Assembly: GCA_002402575.1 (NCBI GenBank)
Contig: DHGD01000102.1
Coordinates: 74,319 to 87,967 of the forward strand
DNA: 13,649 bases
Source: Syntrophomonas sp. UBA4807
GTDB lineage: Bacteria; Bacillota; Syntrophomonadia; Syntrophomonadales; Syntrophomonadaceae
Direction: 5' to 3'
Under the pieces are notes generated by a model. That model was not told where the DNA came from and searched no databases. It was given only the letters and a program-made list of their open reading frames with translations. The number at the start of each line of letters is the position of its first letter. Positions within the stretch are counted from its first letter, which is position 1. This document shows, piece after piece, positions 7,223 to 13,423 of the stretch. A program made the translations under genes and the position numbers.

Positions 7223-8182
7223 GTGAACAATATCCTGAACGCTTTTGAATTAAATGTCGATCTGGCCGTGGAAGCGCACGAACTGGCGCGTGGCGCTGCC
7301 AATACAGAAATTCCGGGAGTAATCGAGCAGGTTGAAGAAAAGGAATACGTCAAAGTAAACACAATTACCATCAAGGATACGGCCGGAGCCGAAAAGATGG
7401 GTAAACCAATCGGAACCTATGTTACTATTCAGTCACCGCCCCTAAAAATCAATGACCCCTATGTAAAAAATGAAATAATTCAAGCTATGGAAAAGAGTAT
7501 GCAGACTCTGTTGGGAAATCGTATTAAACCGGGAGACACTATCCTGCTGGTAGGTCTGGGCAACTGGCGGGCCACACCCGATTCGCTGGGGCCTAAATTC
7601 ATAGAATACAGTCCCATTACCCGGCACTACCATCAGCATGCTCCTGAGGCTCTGGTGGAAGGAATGCGGCCGGTATGCGGCATTGCTCCAGGCGTATTGG
7701 GTATCACCGGTCTGGAAACCTTTGAAGTGATTAAAGGGGTAGTCGAAAATATCAAACCGGCCGCAATGGTAGTGGTTGACGCTCTGGCGGCTACCAATGT
7801 AGACCGCATCGGCACTACAGTGCAAATGTCGGATACTGGTATTCAGCCGGGAGCCGGAATAGGAAATGCTAGAATAGCCCTGACTGAACAGGCTCTGGGT
7901 ATGCCGGTAATTGCTATTGGCTGTCCTACTATCGTTAATGCCAGCGTGATTGCCAGTGAAGCTATACGCAAATTCTGCTTCAACAGCGGGGCCATGTTCA
8001 ACGAAACCCAGGCCCTGGAAGCAACCAAGACCATACTTTCGCGTTTCGGAGGAACGCTGGGCGTCACTCCACAGGAAATTGACGATATTGTAGAAAACAC
8101 CTCCCGCATCCTGGCCATGGGTGTGGGCAAGTCGCTGTTCCCCGGTATATCCCAGGAACAGTTGGAACTTTACGCAACTTGA
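7223..8182 (+). CDS. gpr: GPR spore endopeptidase (germination protease)
   Basis: Degrades alpha/beta-type small acid-soluble spore proteins during germination, freeing DNA and supplying amino acids; made as a zymogen in the forespore. The 319-residue product carries both aspartates reported as catalytic in Bacillus megaterium GPR: Asp120 in VGLGNWRATPDSLGPK and Asp186 in VVVDALAATN. Other family blocks are NVDLAVEA near the N-terminus (in the propeptide-processing region), GIAPGVLGITGLET, DTGIQPGAGIGN and VIAIGCPTIV. It is about 50 residues shorter than the Bacillus enzyme, mainly in the C-terminal third, which seems common in Clostridia. GTG start, with GAGGTGAT 5 nt upstream. The SASP gene it should act on lies just downstream on the other strand. 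No dedicated terminator is seen; the shared hairpin at 8323-8356 may serve. Confidence 0.97.
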   Translation: MNNILNAFELNVDLAVEAHELARGAANTEIPGVIEQVEEKEYVKVNTITIKDTAGAEKMGKPIGTYVTIQSPPLKINDPYVKNEIIQAMEKSMQTLLGNRIKPGDTILLVGLGNWRATPDSLGPKFIEYSPITRHYHQHAPEALVEGMRPVCGIAPGVLGITGLETFEVIKGVVENIKPAAMVVVDALAATNVDRIGTTVQMSDTGIQPGAGIGNARIALTEQALGMPVIAIGCPTIVNASVIASEAIRKFCFNSGAMFNETQALEATKTILSRFGGTLGVTPQEIDDIVENTSRILAMGVGKSLFPGISQEQLELYAT

Positions 8183-8200
8183 TAACTTTTTTCTGCTTTA

Positions 8201-8316
8201 ATCGGGTAGGAGGCCACCCATTATCGGAGTGGCCGATCCTCCCCACAGCAACGTACGTACCGTCCAACCCGCACTAGGGACTATCTCCCGTTAGACTGCG
8301 CCCCTGCCGGGCGCAC
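8201..8316 (-). mobile_element. Internally deleted group II intron remnant
   Basis: Read on the minus strand, this 116-bp segment begins GTGCGCCCGGCAGGGGCGCA, the form of a group II intron 5' end (GUGCG plus the first domain I stem), followed by AGTCTAAC. It ends with GGTACGTACGTTGCTGTG, resembling the 3' strand of domain V (usual GTACGTACGGTTC), then a domain VI-like hairpin (GGCCAC / GTGGCC) and CTCCTACCCGAT. An unpaired A lies 7 nt from that end, as expected for a branch point, and the end is AY. Nearly all of domains I-IV, the 5' half of domain V, and any reverse transcriptase are missing, so it cannot splice. It sits 7 nt after the SASP terminator hairpin, a location typical of class C intron insertion. 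Recognised from memory of consensus ends, without a covariance search. Confidence 0.6.
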
Positions 8317-8322
8317 AACTGA

Positions 8323-8356
8323 AAACAAGCGGAGATATAAAATCTTCCGCTTGTTT
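8323..8356 (-). terminator. Intrinsic terminator of the SASP gene, perhaps shared with gpr
   Basis: A 10-bp perfect stem (AAACAAGCGG / CCGCTTGTTT) extends with AGAT/ATCT across a bulge. On the minus strand it is followed by TTTTC, about 31 nt past the SASP stop. On the plus strand the T-run is only TTT, so termination of gpr there would be weaker. Confidence 0.75.
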
Positions 8357-8387
8357 AACCTAGAATGATTACGTTTTGGTTATGAGG

Positions 8388-8600
8388 CTAGCTGAGCTGA
8401 CCACCTGACTTACGCTGTTCGTAATCATAGATCATTTTCTTGACCATTTGTCCGCCGATGCTGCCGGCCTGGCGAGAGGTCAGGTCACCATTGTAACCAT
8501 CTTTCAGGTTCACGCCAACTTCCGAGGCGGCCTCCATCTTGAACTGATTCATGGCTGCCTGAGCCTGAGGGACCAAAATACGATTGTTGCTTTTTGCCAT
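8388..8600 (-). CDS. Small acid-soluble spore protein, alpha/beta type
   Basis: A 70-residue DNA-binding protein that coats and protects spore DNA and is digested by GPR on germination. The C-terminal half has the family signature DLTSRQAGSIGGQMVKKMI (residues 39-57). The GPR site region is KMEAASEVGVN with the scissile bond expected after Glu23; alanine follows it where isoleucine, phenylalanine or valine is usual. The ATG has a perfect AAGGAGGTGA ahead of it. A sigma-G-type promoter lies upstream and an intrinsic terminator downstream, so it is a monocistronic forespore gene, convergent with gpr. Which ssp paralogue it corresponds to cannot be said. Confidence 0.96.
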   Translation of the reverse strand: MAKSNNRILVPQAQAAMNQFKMEAASEVGVNLKDGYNGDLTSRQAGSIGGQMVKKMIYDYEQRKSGGQLS

Positions 8601-8629
8601 TCTGTCTCACCTCCTTTGCGTTGTAGTCA

Positions 8630-8658
8630 TATTCTGTCCCCTGCTGTTACTTCTATGC
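8630..8658 (-). promoter_or_regulatory. Sigma-G type promoter of the SASP gene
   Basis: On the minus strand GCATA (8654-8658, fits GHATR) and CAGAATA (8630-8636, one change from CATnnTA) are spaced by 17 bp. The predicted leader is about 23 nt. Spacing and the CAG variant are the same as in the gpr promoter. Confidence 0.65.
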
Positions 8659-8669
8659 TAGAAGTATTT

Positions 8670-8792
8670 TCATGAGTTTTTAATATCTTTCTGGTCATGG
8701 CCTTTCTTACCTGAACCTGAAATTCCCATTTCCTGAGCAATTTCGAATTTTATATGCTCTAGCTTGGGGGACGTGTTATCGTTTTTCTCCAA
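8670..8792 (-). CDS. 40-residue SASP-like peptide with GPR cleavage motif
   Basis: A short gene with a TTG start, reading MEKNDNTSPKLEHIKFEIAQ for its first 20 residues and continuing EMGI, then a lysine-rich polar tail to residue 40. The KFEIAQEMGI segment is the consensus GPR recognition site of alpha/beta SASPs (cleavage after Glu17), but the DNA-binding GDLTSRxxGxxGGxMVKKM half is absent and not found in another frame downstream. GGAGG lies 9-10 nt before the TTG, supporting translation. It sits between the recG terminator and the SASP promoter, in the SASP direction. CATTCTG at minus-strand positions just upstream resembles a sigma-G -10, but no good -35 is seen. It could be a degenerate SASP, a small GPR substrate, or a distinct minor spore protein. 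Confidence 0.7.
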   Translation of the reverse strand: MEKNDNTSPKLEHIKFEIAQEMGISGSGKKGHDQKDIKNS

Positions 8793-8832
8793 CTTAAGCA
8801 CCTCCAAATTCAGAATGAGTAAAAAATAAATC

Positions 8833-8858
8833 AAAACTGCAGGAGCGTTTCCTGCAGT
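8833..8858 (-). terminator. Intrinsic terminator of recG
   Basis: A perfect 9-bp stem (ACTGCAGGA / TCCTGCAGT) with a 5-nt loop is followed on the minus strand by TTTGATTTATTTTTT. It lies about 55 bp beyond the recG stop and separates recG from the small SASP-like gene. The AT-rich gap to recG holds nothing else I can support. Confidence 0.85.
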
Positions 8859-8911
8859 AATAGCTTGGGTATTATATTAGGATATAATCAAGGAACAATA
8901 TAATAAATTAA

Positions 8912-10942
8912 CTAATTTGCGGCTATATGAGGCGTTTTTTTAAATTTCATATCAAAATATTGTTGATGCAGCGGTTCAAAAGCTGCCATGGCATCTGCCA
9001 GTTGCTGGCTCATCTCCACAATGTCAAGGTCCCGGGAAAGGTCGGCCACTTGTAATTGATTCAGTCCATGCTGGCGGACCCCCCAGAAATCACCGGCCCC
9101 TCTTAAGGCTAGGTCAGCCTGGGCCAGTTTGAACCCATCGTTAATACGGGCCATAAGCTGCATCCTCATCACCGCCCCAGGGCTTTTGGGATCGGCAAGC
9201 AGGAAGCAGGCCGATTGCCTTGAGCCCCGCCCTACTCTGCCGCGCAATTGGTGCAGCTGTGACAGGCCAAAGCGTTCCGCCTGTTCGATAATCATCAGCG
9301 AGGCGTTGGGTACATCCACGCCTACCTCTATAACCGTGGTGGAAACCAAAACCTGAATCCAGCCCTGTTTAAAGCTTGCCATAATGCTCTCTTTTTCCGC
9401 GCCTTTCATTCTGCCATGTAGCAGCCCTACCCGGAAGCTTCCGGCCAAACCGGCGCACAACTCCTCATAAAGTGTCTCCGCGGCTAACAGATCCTGCTTT
9501 TCAGACTCCTCGATCAAAGGGCAGACCACATAACACTGCGCCCCATCGCTCAGATACTGGCGCATGATTTTATATGCTTCCCGGCGCCGCTCTCGGGGCA
9601 GGCACACTGTCTTGACCGGCGTCCTGCCCGGGGGCAGGGCTTCAATCACCGAAAGATCCAAATCACCGTATACCGTCAAGGCCAGGGTGCGGGGGATGGG
9701 GGTGGCAGTCATGACCAAAATGTCAGGCTTGGCTCCCTTATCACCCAGCAGGGCCCGTTGCCTCACCCCGAAGCGATGCTGTTCGTCTACGATTGCCAGC
9801 CCTAAAGCGGCAAATTGCACCTCTGCCTGGATCAAGGCATGGGTGCCAACCAAAAGTTGAACCTGACCGCTCTTTACCGCCGCCACGACCTGCTGGCGCC
9901 GCGCACTGCCCGCAGAGCCTGTGAGAAGGGCTATATTGCAGTTTAAACCGGCGAAATAGCGGCTCATATTGTTAAAATGCTGCATGGCCAGAATCTCGGT
10001 GGGCGCCATAAAGGCAGCCTGATAACCACTGGATATGGCTTTGGCAATGGCCAGGGCGGCTACTGCGGTCTTGCCTGCCCCTACATCACCCTGCAGCAGC
10101 CGGTTCATAGGCCGGGACGATTCCATGTCATCAAAAATCTCCCCACACACCCGGAGCTGGGCCGGAGTGAGCCGGAATGGCAACTGCCCTTTGACCTTCC
10201 CCACTAGGTCATCCTGTTCCCGGTGAACCACTCCGCAGTATATCTTTTGGGTGCTTTTGAGTTTTTTTAAACCCAGACCGAAAAGCAGCAGTTCTTCACA
10301 GGCCAATCTGCGGCGAGCTTGTTTATAGGCCTCTGGGCTTGCCGGAAAGTGTATATCCCAAAAGGCCTGCTGGATGTTTATCAAACCATGGCGGCTGGCC
10401 AAATCGGAGTTTAGAATATCCGGGTAAATGGTAAGATATTCTGACAAAACAGCTTCAGTTAGCTGACGCAGGAAGTGCTGAGACAGGCCTTCGGTGAGGG
10501 CATAGACCGGCATAACCATATGCTTGGGACTGTCGCCGTCCAACAAGTCGTACTCCTGCACCTGCAACTGCAGTTGGTTGCAGGCCAACTTGACCCTGCC
10601 CCTCACCCACACATTCTGGCCTTTTTTAATGGAACGGGATAAAAAAGGCTGATTGAACCACACCGCGTTAACAAACCCGCTGTGGTCCTGCAAAATGGCC
10701 TGAAATATACTTATACCACGGCGGCTGCGCTTAAGGCTGGAGGCTGCTACGGTACCTGTAACGCTGCAGTTGTCCCCTTCCACAAGCCCGTTGATGGGTT
10801 GGATGCGGCTGCGATCATAATAACTGCGGGGAATGTACCATAACAGATCAAAAACCGTAGCTATGCCCAGCTTATTTAGCAGCTGGCTCCGTTTGGGTCC
10901 TACCCCCTTAAGAAACTGTATGCTCTTACCCAACGCTTCCAT
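8912..10942 (-). CDS. recG: ATP-dependent DNA helicase RecG
   Basis: Branch-migrating helicase that remodels stalled forks and Holliday junctions. The 676-residue product is full length. The N-terminal wedge/OB region includes FLKGVGPKRSQLLNKLGI. The helicase core shows Walker A GDVGAGKT (285-292), the DEQH box in VDEQHRFGVRQR (386-389), TATPIPRTLALT, LVSTTVIEVGVDVPNA, and the motif VI block QLRGRVGRG. The RecG-specific C-terminus includes LRGAGDFWGVRQHG. I chose the ATG that gives MEALGKS, because AGGAG lies about 6 nt before it; an in-frame TTG six codons upstream would include that site. It follows fakA with a 103-bp gap holding a terminator and possible alternative hairpins. The order fakA-recG is common in Firmicutes. 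Confidence 0.97.
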   Translation of the reverse strand: MEALGKSIQFLKGVGPKRSQLLNKLGIATVFDLLWYIPRSYYDRSRIQPINGLVEGDNCSVTGTVAASSLKRSRRGISIFQAILQDHSGFVNAVWFNQPFLSRSIKKGQNVWVRGRVKLACNQLQLQVQEYDLLDGDSPKHMVMPVYALTEGLSQHFLRQLTEAVLSEYLTIYPDILNSDLASRHGLINIQQAFWDIHFPASPEAYKQARRRLACEELLLFGLGLKKLKSTQKIYCGVVHREQDDLVGKVKGQLPFRLTPAQLRVCGEIFDDMESSRPMNRLLQGDVGAGKTAVAALAIAKAISSGYQAAFMAPTEILAMQHFNNMSRYFAGLNCNIALLTGSAGSARRQQVVAAVKSGQVQLLVGTHALIQAEVQFAALGLAIVDEQHRFGVRQRALLGDKGAKPDILVMTATPIPRTLALTVYGDLDLSVIEALPPGRTPVKTVCLPRERRREAYKIMRQYLSDGAQCYVVCPLIEESEKQDLLAAETLYEELCAGLAGSFRVGLLHGRMKGAEKESIMASFKQGWIQVLVSTTVIEVGVDVPNASLMIIEQAERFGLSQLHQLRGRVGRGSRQSACFLLADPKSPGAVMRMQLMARINDGFKLAQADLALRGAGDFWGVRQHGLNQLQVADLSRDLDIVEMSQQLADAMAAFEPLHQQYFDMKFKKTPHIAAN

Positions 10943-10963
10943 GCCGATTCTCCTGTCCAATAT

Positions 10964-10986
10964 AAAAAGCGGGTCATAAAACCCGC
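10964..10986 (-). terminator. Intrinsic terminator between fakA and recG
   Basis: On the minus strand GCGGGT, loop TTTATG, ACCCGC, then TTTTTATATT. The stem is only 6 bp but GC-rich with a good U-tract. It ends 22 nt before the recG start, so it may act as an attenuator controlling read-through into recG. Confidence 0.65.
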
Positions 10987-11030
10987 CTGTAGTGTAATCG
11001 TATCATTCCTGACGCCGTGCTGCGGCGGGT
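10969..11030 (-). promoter_or_regulatory. Possible attenuator in the recG leader
   Basis: Three repeats of the same complementarity are visible on the minus strand. An upstream ACCCGCC (11024-11030) can pair with GGCGGGT (10981-10987), which would block the terminator hairpin. That ACCCGCC can itself be tied up in a local hairpin (CGCCG / CGGCG, 11013-11027). This gives mutually exclusive terminator and antiterminator forms, but no ligand or leader peptide is evident and chance pairing of GC-rich heptamers is possible. Confidence 0.3.
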
Positions 11031-11045
11031 ATCAAGCCTGGGCCG

Positions 11046-12692
11046 CTATTCTACCGACACATAATAACTGTAGTGAGGCTGCCCTCCATAATGCACCTGA
11101 ACCTCATATTCGGCATAAAGATCCTGCAATAGGGACTTTAGCTCCTGGGCGTCATTCTCCACAATGTCGGCTCCGTAAAAAAGGGTGATAAGTTCGCTGT
11201 CTTCATCTTTCATCTGCTTAACAACCTCCAGCACCGCAGACTGGTTGTCATCAGCTTTGATTTTTATTGAGTCCCCAATTATGCCAATGATATGTCCTGT
11301 CTTTATATCCAGGCCATTAACTTTCGAGTCTCTAACCGCCCGGGTTATCTCGGCGTATTTTACCCGGCGGGCTTCTTCTTCCATGGCCTTGACCATATCA
11401 TCAAGGTCTCCGTCAGGGTCAAACTCAATCAGGGCGGAAATGCACTGCATGACTGACCGTGTGGCGACTACCCGCACTTCCTGGCCTTCGGCCAACAAAG
11501 CCGCCTGCTGGGCGGTGAGAATTATGTTGCTGTTATTGGGGAATATTATTACGGCGGGCAATTTTGTCGCCTGGCATGCCTTAAGCAGGTCCTCAGTGCT
11601 GGGATTCATGGTCTGGCCGCCTTCCACCACCTGGTTCACCCCCAGGCTCCTTAGTATTTCCTTAACTCCCTGTCCACTGCCTACCGCCACCAGGCCTACT
11701 TTAGGGGCCTGAGCTGGTGAGGATCGGAGCTCCGTGTCTTTGGGCCAGTTGTTGCGATGCTGATGGACTTCTTCCTGCATGTTGTTTATCTTGATATCAT
11801 TTAAACTGCCGAACTGCACGCAAAACTCCAGCACTCTCCCAGGATGGTTGGTATGCACGTGAACCTTCACCAGCTTGTCATCCCCGACGGCCAGTAAAGA
11901 ATCCCCCAGTATGCCGAGATTATTCTTAATAACCTCTATATTAAGCCCTTGGCCTTTGAGTAACAACTCGGTGCAATAACGATAATCCAGCAAAGGAAGT
12001 TCTTCCGGCGGAGAGAATTCAACTTTTTCGGCAGCAGTCGAACTCAGCCGCAGCCCGTCCAGGTTCAGCTGATTATCATACGCCAGGGCCTCGGCAAAAC
12101 CCTCCATGAAAAACAACAACCCCTGCCCCCCGGCGTCAACTACCCCCGCCTCGCGCAGCACCGGCAGCATTAAAGGGGTTTTTTCCAGGGCCGCATACCC
12201 GCTGCGTATCCCCGCCATCAAGACTTTAATCACATCGTCGTTTTTCTTGGCCTCTTCCTCGCAACCACGGCCGATTTCCCTTATAATGGTCAGTATGGTT
12301 CCCTCCACCGGTTTCATGACTGCCTCGTAAGCAGTGCGTGAACCAGCTTTGAAAGCCTGAGCCAGATCGCTGCCGGCTGCCCTTTCTTTGTGGTCCAGGT
12401 AAAAAGCAATGCCACGGAAGATCTGAGACAGAATAACCCCGGAATTGCCGCGCGCTCCCATGAGAGACCCTGCGGATACCGCCCGGGCAACCTTTCCCAG
12501 CGGCTGATGCTGTGACTTTTCCCCTTCTTTGACCGCCGACTGCAGGGTAAGAAACATATTGGTGCCGGTATCTCCATCCGGCACCGGAAATACATTGAGC
12601 TGGTCAACCTGATCGCGATGGCTTTCCAGCTTTATAGTACCCCCTTTGAGAGCCCTTACAAAATCACTTCCATCTATATACAACAAACTCAA
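11046..12692 (-). CDS. fakA: Fatty acid kinase catalytic subunit FakA (DAK2/YloV family)
   Basis: Phosphorylates fatty acids held by a FakB (DegV-family) partner to give acyl phosphate for phospholipid synthesis. The 548-residue product has an N-terminal DhaL/DAK2 kinase domain (about 1-200) with the nucleotide/Mg motif NVFPVPDGDTGTNM (33-46), GARGNSGVILSQIFRG (79-94) and GVVDAGGQGLLF. A middle domain contains Cys240 and the HVHTNHP motif (278-284), residues comparable to the zinc ligands described in Staphylococcus FakA. A C-terminal DegV-like domain follows (about 330-548). The TTG start is supported by GGGGAGG 8-9 nt upstream; two further TTG codons follow closely. It starts 14 bp after the Asp23-family gene, in the yloU-yloV arrangement known from Bacillus. 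No FakB gene is in the window. Confidence 0.93.
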   Translation of the reverse strand: MSLLYIDGSDFVRALKGGTIKLESHRDQVDQLNVFPVPDGDTGTNMFLTLQSAVKEGEKSQHQPLGKVARAVSAGSLMGARGNSGVILSQIFRGIAFYLDHKERAAGSDLAQAFKAGSRTAYEAVMKPVEGTILTIIREIGRGCEEEAKKNDDVIKVLMAGIRSGYAALEKTPLMLPVLREAGVVDAGGQGLLFFMEGFAEALAYDNQLNLDGLRLSSTAAEKVEFSPPEELPLLDYRYCTELLLKGQGLNIEVIKNNLGILGDSLLAVGDDKLVKVHVHTNHPGRVLEFCVQFGSLNDIKINNMQEEVHQHRNNWPKDTELRSSPAQAPKVGLVAVGSGQGVKEILRSLGVNQVVEGGQTMNPSTEDLLKACQATKLPAVIIFPNNSNIILTAQQAALLAEGQEVRVVATRSVMQCISALIEFDPDGDLDDMVKAMEEEARRVKYAEITRAVRDSKVNGLDIKTGHIIGIIGDSIKIKADDNQSAVLEVVKQMKDEDSELITLFYGADIVENDAQELKSLLQDLYAEYEVQVHYGGQPHYSYYVSVE

Positions 12693-12706
12693 CTCGACGT
12701 CCTCCC

Positions 12707-13069
12707 CTACCTGTTGCCGGGAACTTTTACCCCTTTAACGTTAATGTTTACTGCTGCCACAGGTATGCCAGCGGTCTGACTCAACACATAGGTAACCTTC
12801 TGAATGACACTTCCGGCTACCTCTTTTATTTTAATTCCATATCCCATCATAACATAGAGGTCAATCACAAACCCCTCTTCAGTGTAGCGGACCTCCACAC
12901 CCTTGCGGACATTTTCCCGTCCCAGTATACTGCTGATACCGGTTTGCAAATCCTGTGATACCATGCCCACCAGGCCATAACAGTCAATGGCGGCCAGCCC
13001 CGCAATGGTTTGGATTACCTCTTTGGACACCTGAATAACTCCCATTTCGGTATCTTTGATCTTATGCAT
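12707..13069 (-). CDS. Asp23/Gls24 family envelope stress protein (YloU-like)
   Basis: A 120-residue protein of the Asp23 family, small proteins of which some members associate with the membrane or respond to alkaline stress; the biochemical role is not established. Visible family traits are GVIQVSKEVIQTIAGLAA near the N-terminus, the GVEVRYTEEGFVIDLYVMMGYG beta segment, and the IPVAAVNINVKGVKV end. ATG with GGAGGG about 7 nt upstream. It is 14 bp before fakA, so the two are surely co-transcribed. It diverges from rpmB, as in Bacillus (rpmB / yloU-yloV). A -10-like TAGAAT is visible at about 13105 on the minus strand but without a good -35. Confidence 0.92.
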   Translation of the reverse strand: MHKIKDTEMGVIQVSKEVIQTIAGLAAIDCYGLVGMVSQDLQTGISSILGRENVRKGVEVRYTEEGFVIDLYVMMGYGIKIKEVAGSVIQKVTYVLSQTAGIPVAAVNINVKGVKVPGNR

Positions 13070-13126
13070 TCCAGTCCCTCCTGTCTGACTTAGTTAATTC
13101 TACAACACAATAACTATTCCTTCTTC

Positions 13127-13155
13127 TTGCCCTTTAACAACCATTTTGGTAAAAT
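13127..13155 (+). promoter_or_regulatory. Promoter of rpmB
   Basis: TTGCCC (-35, 4/6 match) and TAAAAT (-10, 5/6 match) are 17 bp apart, and the -10 is extended by TGG. Predicted leader is about 30 nt. The -10 lies inside a perfect palindrome described separately. Confidence 0.6.
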
Positions 13156-13159
13156 GGTT
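13139..13159. repeat. Palindrome over the rpmB -10 element
   Basis: Perfect inverted repeat of 9-nt arms AACCATTTT and AAAATGGTT around a GGT centre. It covers the -10 and lies upstream of the predicted start, so it would act as DNA (an operator) rather than as an RNA hairpin. No known operator consensus was recognised. Confidence 0.5.
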
Positions 13160-13191
13160 AAGTGCATTTATGAAGAGAGGGGGCAAGCAAG

Positions 13192-13380
13192 GTGGCCAAG
13201 TGTTATGTTTGCGGGAAAGGCATCACATTCGGGAAAACATACAGCCACTCCCATATAAGAACCAACCGGCAGTGGAAGCCTAACATTCAGCGGGTTAAAG
13301 CTATAGTCGACAACACACCTCAAAAGATCAATGTGTGTACCCGTTGCCTGCGTTCTGGTAAAGTACAGCGCGCTCTGTAA
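13192..13380 (+). CDS. rpmB: 50S ribosomal protein L28, zinc-binding form
   Basis: Small ribosomal protein of the large subunit. The 62-residue product starts MAKCYVCGKG and has two cysteine pairs (Cys4/Cys7 and Cys49/Cys52), the C+ zinc-ribbon form of L28; the SHSHIRTNRQWKPNIQ core is typical. GTG start with a GAGAGGGGG ribosome binding site about 10 nt upstream. It has its own promoter and a strong terminator and diverges from the Asp23-family gene, the usual Firmicute arrangement. Confidence 0.97.
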   Translation: MAKCYVCGKGITFGKTYSHSHIRTNRQWKPNIQRVKAIVDNTPQKINVCTRCLRSGKVQRAL

Positions 13381-13392
13381 GCTTTGCGGTTT

Positions 13393-13423
13393 AAAGCCTC
13401 AGTTTCACGGCTGAGGCTTTTTT
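13393..13423 (+). terminator. Terminator of rpmB, overlapping the hslO 3' end
   Basis: A perfect 10-bp stem (AAAGCCTCAG / CTGAGGCTTT) with an 8-nt loop and a TTTTTT tail lies just after rpmB. Its second arm encodes the last residues of the convergent hslO gene, and the hslO stop is in the loop. On the minus strand the same hairpin ends in CTTTAAA and may also serve hslO. Confidence 0.88.

Noticed and set aside
7057..7374. 105-codon minus-strand frame running from gpr into the rsmD-gpr gap, including a GGGGAGAGGAG ribosome-binding-like stretch
   Set aside because: Most of it is antisense to gpr; the only start near the purine-rich stretch (TTG TTG) has poor spacing and gives a 21-residue peptide with no recognisable feature.
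8201..8316. Riboswitch or rRNA-type structured RNA as an explanation for the GC-rich hairpins after gpr
   Set aside because: No known riboswitch core was recognised, and it lies downstream of genes on both strands; the group II intron ends explain the sequence better.
8871..8876. TATAAT on the minus strand between recG and its terminator
   Set aside because: The -35 match is only 3/6 (TTGTTC at 16 bp) and transcripts would meet the recG terminator at once; the AT-rich sequence makes chance hits likely.
11185..11712. 175-codon plus-strand frame inside fakA
   Set aside because: Serine-rich low-quality translation antisense to the well-supported fakA.
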